Notes under the pieces: model-generated | What the model was told of the DNA's origin: nothing | Database searches by the model: none | Seen by the model: the letters and a program-made list of their open reading frames with translations, nothing else | Assembly: GCA_009776955.1 (NCBI GenBank) | Contig: WRMW01000006.1 | Span: 28,314 to 92,313, forward strand | Direction of reading: 5' to 3' | DNA from: Clostridiales bacterium | GTDB taxonomy: Bacteria > Bacillota > Clostridia > Peptostreptococcales > Anaerovoracaceae | Length of the DNA stretch: 64,000 nt | Shown: one piece after another, positions 61,629-64,000 of the stretch | Numbering within the stretch: position 1 is the stretch's first letter | Layout of the letters: every line of letters starts with the position of its first letter | Made by a program: the position numbers and the translations under genes

Positions 61629-62357
61629 TTATAGATCCATCTCGTCCGAAGGCCCTTTGGCCTTTTTGCGCTTTGGCTCCGACTGCGGCACGGGCTTGTT
61701 TTCGGGCGGATCGACCGGCGCGGGCTTCTTTTCGACCGACGCGGCTTCCTTTGCCTCCGCTTCCGCCGCATCCACCGCCGCCTCGTCTTCATCTTGCCTG
61801 TCCTGCAGCTTTTCCTTCTTGGGCGGCAGCGGGTTGATGATCATGATGAGGCTCCGCCCTTCGAGCACCGGCAGTTTTTCCGGCGTTCCGTGGTCTTTGA
61901 GCACATCCGCAAACCTCTGCATCACTTCAAAGCCCCGTTCCGTCCGTCCTCGCTCCCTTCCCTTGAACCTCAGGCTCACTTTGAGCTTGTCGCCTTCGGT
62001 CAGGAATTTTTTCGCCATGGTGCCCTTGACTTCGAGATCGTGCTGCTCAATGAAAGTGCTGAGCCTTATTTCTTTGATCTCGATTATCTTTTGCTTTTTC
62101 TTGGTCTCTTTCTCCCGCTTTTGCTGGTCATACCGGAATTTCCCGTAGTCCATGACCCTTGCGACCGGCGGGTCGGCATTCGGTGAGATCAATACAAGGT
62201 CGAGGCTTTGCCTGTCAGCGAAAGAGAGCGCCGCTTCACGCAGCATGATGCCCGCCTGCTCGCCGTTCGCATCAATGACTCTCAGCTCACCCGCTGTGAT
62301 TTCATCGTTGATGGGGTTCCCTTTCGGCCTAGGATCTCTGTTGTTAGATCTGTTGAT
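61629..62357 (-). CDS. infC: Translation initiation factor IF-3, ATC start, with charged C-terminal tail
   Basis: IF-3 binds the small subunit and checks the start codon and initiator tRNA. The product has NPINDEITAGELRVIDANGE, then ARVMDYGKFRYDQQKREKET between the two domains and IRLSTFIEQHDLEVKG in the C-domain. After about residue 185 there is a tail of some 55 residues rich in Ala, Glu, Pro and Lys that ordinary IF-3 lacks. I placed the start at ATC (62357): AAAGGAGG lies 6 bases before it, and no ATG, GTG or TTG is in frame nearby downstream. Rare start codons are a known feature of infC, where they allow autoregulation. A frame from GTG at 62375 would run through the ribosome site. Confidence 0.93.
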   Translation of the reverse strand: MNRSNNRDPRPKGNPINDEITAGELRVIDANGEQAGIMLREAALSFADRQSLDLVLISPNADPPVARVMDYGKFRYDQQKREKETKKKQKIIEIKEIRLSTFIEQHDLEVKGTMAKKFLTEGDKLKVSLRFKGRERGRTERGFEVMQRFADVLKDHGTPEKLPVLEGRSLIMIINPLPPKKEKLQDRQDEDEAAVDAAEAEAKEAASVEKKPAPVDPPENKPVPQSEPKRKKAKGPSDEMDL

Positions 62358-62392
62358 ACCATACCTCCTTTGCACATCATGTAAGTCGCTCC

Positions 62393-62425
62393 AAAAAGAA
62401 AGAGGCGAATAGCCAAATTCGCCTC
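62393..62425 (-). terminator. Attenuator in the infC leader
   Basis: GAGGCGAAT (62402-62410) pairs with ATTCGCCTC (62417-62425), and a T-rich tract follows on the minus strand. It lies about 45 bases before the infC ribosome site. The leader 62426-62500 may form an L20-type regulatory RNA. Confidence 0.75.
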
Positions 62426-62501
62426 CTAGTACCTAGGGTCTTTACCTGCCTGCTCGTGCCGACGAGGTGAGAAGCGAATCCTTCTTCTTTCTTAGGCCGC
62501 T

Positions 62502-62531
62502 ATGATACCACGCTTGCACCCGTAGGCGCAA
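62502..62531 (-). promoter_or_regulatory. Probable infC operon promoter
   Basis: On the minus strand TTGCGC (62526-62531) and TATCAT (62502-62507) are 18 bases apart. The -35 part overlaps a stem ACGCTTGC/GCAAGCGT (about 62510-62535). Confidence 0.45.
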
Positions 62532-62571
62532 GCGTTTTTTTGCTTGCGTCAGATGTGTAGCGAGCTTGCCC

Positions 62572-63156
62572 TTAGTCTCGCTTCATTTCGCACAAAGGCA
62601 GCACTTCGCGGCCAAACTCCTCCTTGAGCATTATTGCCATGCCGGTGTAGAACGCAGACGCGCCGCAAACTATGCCGACGTAGCCCGATATCAGTATTAT
62701 GATGTCAATCCCTGTGAAGTCGCCCGCTGCCAGGCCGAAGAACAGGATTGTCAGCGTCAAAAACGTGAACCATATCGCCCGATTGTGCCTGAAAGTGCAG
62801 ATGAACATGAACAATGAGAACACGCCCCAAAGCGCCAGATAGAAGCCCATTGAAATTCCGTCCGCCTCAAACACCATGTCTCCCGAGTAGACCCAGATGA
62901 AGACAAGCGATATCCAGAAGAACCCATAAGCAATGAATGCCGTGCCCGCAAATGTGTTGCCCTGCTTCATCTCGAAAAGGCCTGCTATGATTTGGGCGCT
63001 TCCCCCGATTGCAAGGCCTGCCGCCACAATCACGACAGACAGGTCGATAAGCATCGCATTGTGCAGGTTGAGCATGATCGCAGTCAAACCGAACCCAAGC
63101 AGGCCGAGCGTCGCCGGATTCGCAAACTTTACCTTTGTTTCATCCATGTTTTCCAT
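62572..63156 (-). CDS. Acetate/succinate transporter (GPR1/FUN34/YaaH family)
   Basis: This protein of about 190 residues has six membrane helices. The family signature NPATLGLLGFGLTAIML starts the first helix, and GFFWISLVFIWVYSG lies in the middle. Relatives such as SatP move acetate or succinate with protons. The best start may be the ATG at 63147, 10 bases after AAAGGAG, rather than 63156, which is too close. A TATAAT box lies at 63185-63190 on the minus strand. Confidence 0.88.
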   Translation of the reverse strand: MENMDETKVKFANPATLGLLGFGLTAIMLNLHNAMLIDLSVVIVAAGLAIGGSAQIIAGLFEMKQGNTFAGTAFIAYGFFWISLVFIWVYSGDMVFEADGISMGFYLALWGVFSLFMFICTFRHNRAIWFTFLTLTILFFGLAAGDFTGIDIIILISGYVGIVCGASAFYTGMAIMLKEEFGREVLPLCEMKRD

Positions 63157-63210
63157 TCTCCTTTTTACAATAATTTAGATGCTTATTATAACATTTTAGT
63201 AGCGTTTTCA

Positions 63211-63762
63211 CTAATCGTTATATAGAATCATGCCAAAAAACGTCACTGTGTTCTGCCCATTGATATACTTAAACCCTGCATCTTTCGCAAATTGCATAAC
63301 GTTGATTCCGCAGGCCTCTATGGGCGTGAACAGGAGATCGGGATGGTGGCATGGCGTGTCCGGGTAGGAGCAGTCCTCGCAGCCGTAGCAACCGCCGCCG
63401 CCGAAGATGCGGTAGTCCTTCATGCCGAGCCCGTCGGCAAAACGCTTGATGCTGACGAGCAGGTCGCAGAGCCCGCGCCCGCCTTCCATCATGCCCTCCC
63501 AGTCGAAGGAGTCCTTTACATGCGTGACGGCATTGACCAGGATGCCTTTATTGTAACTATGGCAGACGGCCTCAAGCTCCACGATGGTGCCGCAGACCGG
63601 CGGGCAGTTCCATGCGCGGTTGTAGCGTCCGCAGGTGTTTTGCTCGCACATATAGCGCACGTCGTCCGTGAATGTCAGGATGCCGAGGTCGAAAAAGTCC
63701 GCCTGGTTGACGGCTTCTTCGGCCCTGATTTTTTCGAGCAATCGCTCGCCTTTGTCGGTCAT
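63211..63762 (-). CDS. DUF2284 predicted metal-binding protein
   Basis: This 183-residue cytoplasmic protein is rich in cysteine. CEQNTCGRYNRAWNCPPVCG near residue 38 and GGGGCYGCEDCSYPDTPCHH near residue 120 are the marks of DUF2284. These proteins probably bind a metal or Fe-S cluster, and are often encoded near corrinoid methyltransferase genes of anaerobes; their role is not settled. It lies 43 bases after the gene that enters from the right edge, with GGGAGAAAAGC before its ATG. Confidence 0.8.
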   Translation of the reverse strand: MTDKGERLLEKIRAEEAVNQADFFDLGILTFTDDVRYMCEQNTCGRYNRAWNCPPVCGTIVELEAVCHSYNKGILVNAVTHVKDSFDWEGMMEGGRGLCDLLVSIKRFADGLGMKDYRIFGGGGCYGCEDCSYPDTPCHHPDLLFTPIEACGINVMQFAKDAGFKYINGQNTVTFFGMILYND

Positions 63763-63805
63763 AATGCTTTTCTCCCGGTAATTTTTTCGGTAATTGTTTC
63801 GGTAA

Positions 63806-64000
63806 TCACTCCGCCTTGTCGAACATCATCGCGTCCATGAATTTCGTGTTGAAGCTTGGGTGCGAACCGAGGTTGATTTCGGTGGCGGCGGAAATTGAGT
63901 TGTGGAGGGGGGTTGGGGGGTCGAGGCAGGCGTCCACGCAGCCGCCAATGACGAATCGCCAATAAAGCGTATGCGGCCTTCGTGCGCGCGAGGGATAAGC
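63806..64000 (-). CDS. C-terminal end of an unidentified gene
   Basis: The minus-strand frame that enters at 64000 stays open for 64 codons and stops at 63806-63808. It ends DACLDPPTPLHNSI...FNTKFMDAMMFDKAE. I do not recognise it. Support comes from the uninterrupted frame and its position directly upstream of the DUF2284 gene on the same strand. Its start lies outside the window. Confidence 0.5.
   Translation of the reverse strand, partial: AYPSRARRPHTLYWRFVIGGCVDACLDPPTPLHNSISAATEINLGSHPSFNTKFMDAMMFDKAE

Overview
The window looks like a chromosomal piece of an anaerobic, fairly GC-rich member of the Clostridia (Bacillota). Supporting signs are the CIRCE-controlled groES-groEL pair, the rplK-rplA-rplJ-rplL cluster with an L10-type leader, radC-mreBCD-minD, infC-rpmI-rplT with an attenuator, the Fe-S type PurF, and oxygen-sensitive enzymes: a Mo/Fe-S aldehyde oxidoreductase, corrinoid proteins and a Uro-D type methyltransferase. 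No phage, insertion sequence or CRISPR array was seen.

Layout. 1-3.8 kb: the N-terminal part of phosphoglycerate mutase, a flavoprotein, an ECF sigma factor and a DUF805 membrane protein. 3.9-7.8 kb: rpmG-secE-nusG-rplK-rplA-rplJ-rplL, which is not followed by rpoBC. 7.8-10.8 kb: a Uro-D family methyltransferase and a sodium:solute symporter. 10.8-17.2 kb: an operon of aldehyde oxidoreductase, a Rossmann/dicluster/CCG electron-transfer protein and a small CxxC protein, followed by a membrane/coiled-coil ORF and a 3D-domain ORF that may be joined by a -1 frameshift. The electron-transfer gene carries three in-frame copies of a palindromic repeat. 17.3-18.7 kb: an AlbA_2-type regulator with a large palindromic operator. 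18.8-41.6 kb: one 22.8 kb gene for a secreted protein of about 7,600 residues built of GLUG blocks and some 20 copies of a two-part module.

41.8-42.7 kb: three tandem small-toxin/antisense-RNA modules with the layout of the Fst/par type I toxin-antitoxin system. Each module has its own private pair of direct repeats. 42.8-44.6 kb: a corrinoid protein and a divergent PocR-like AraC regulator. 44.6-49.8 kb: purF, pyrG (its glutaminase triad has lost Cys and His), groEL and groES. 49.9-53.6 kb: cvpA, tRNA-Arg(CCT), a symporter with two tiny membrane proteins, and an alpha/beta hydrolase. 53.6-55 kb: scpA and scpB. 55-59.9 kb: an AIR-synthase-like protein, minD, mreD, mreC, mreB and radC. 59.9-62.5 kb: infC-rpmI-rplT-nrdR-cmk. 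62.6-64 kb: an acetate transporter, a DUF2284 protein and the 3' end of an unknown gene.

The metabolic genes suggest anaerobic use of methylated or aldehyde compounds: methyltransferase, corrinoid protein, DUF2284 protein and aldehyde oxidoreductase with its own electron carrier, served by symporters. All assignments come from reading the sequence; no database search was run.
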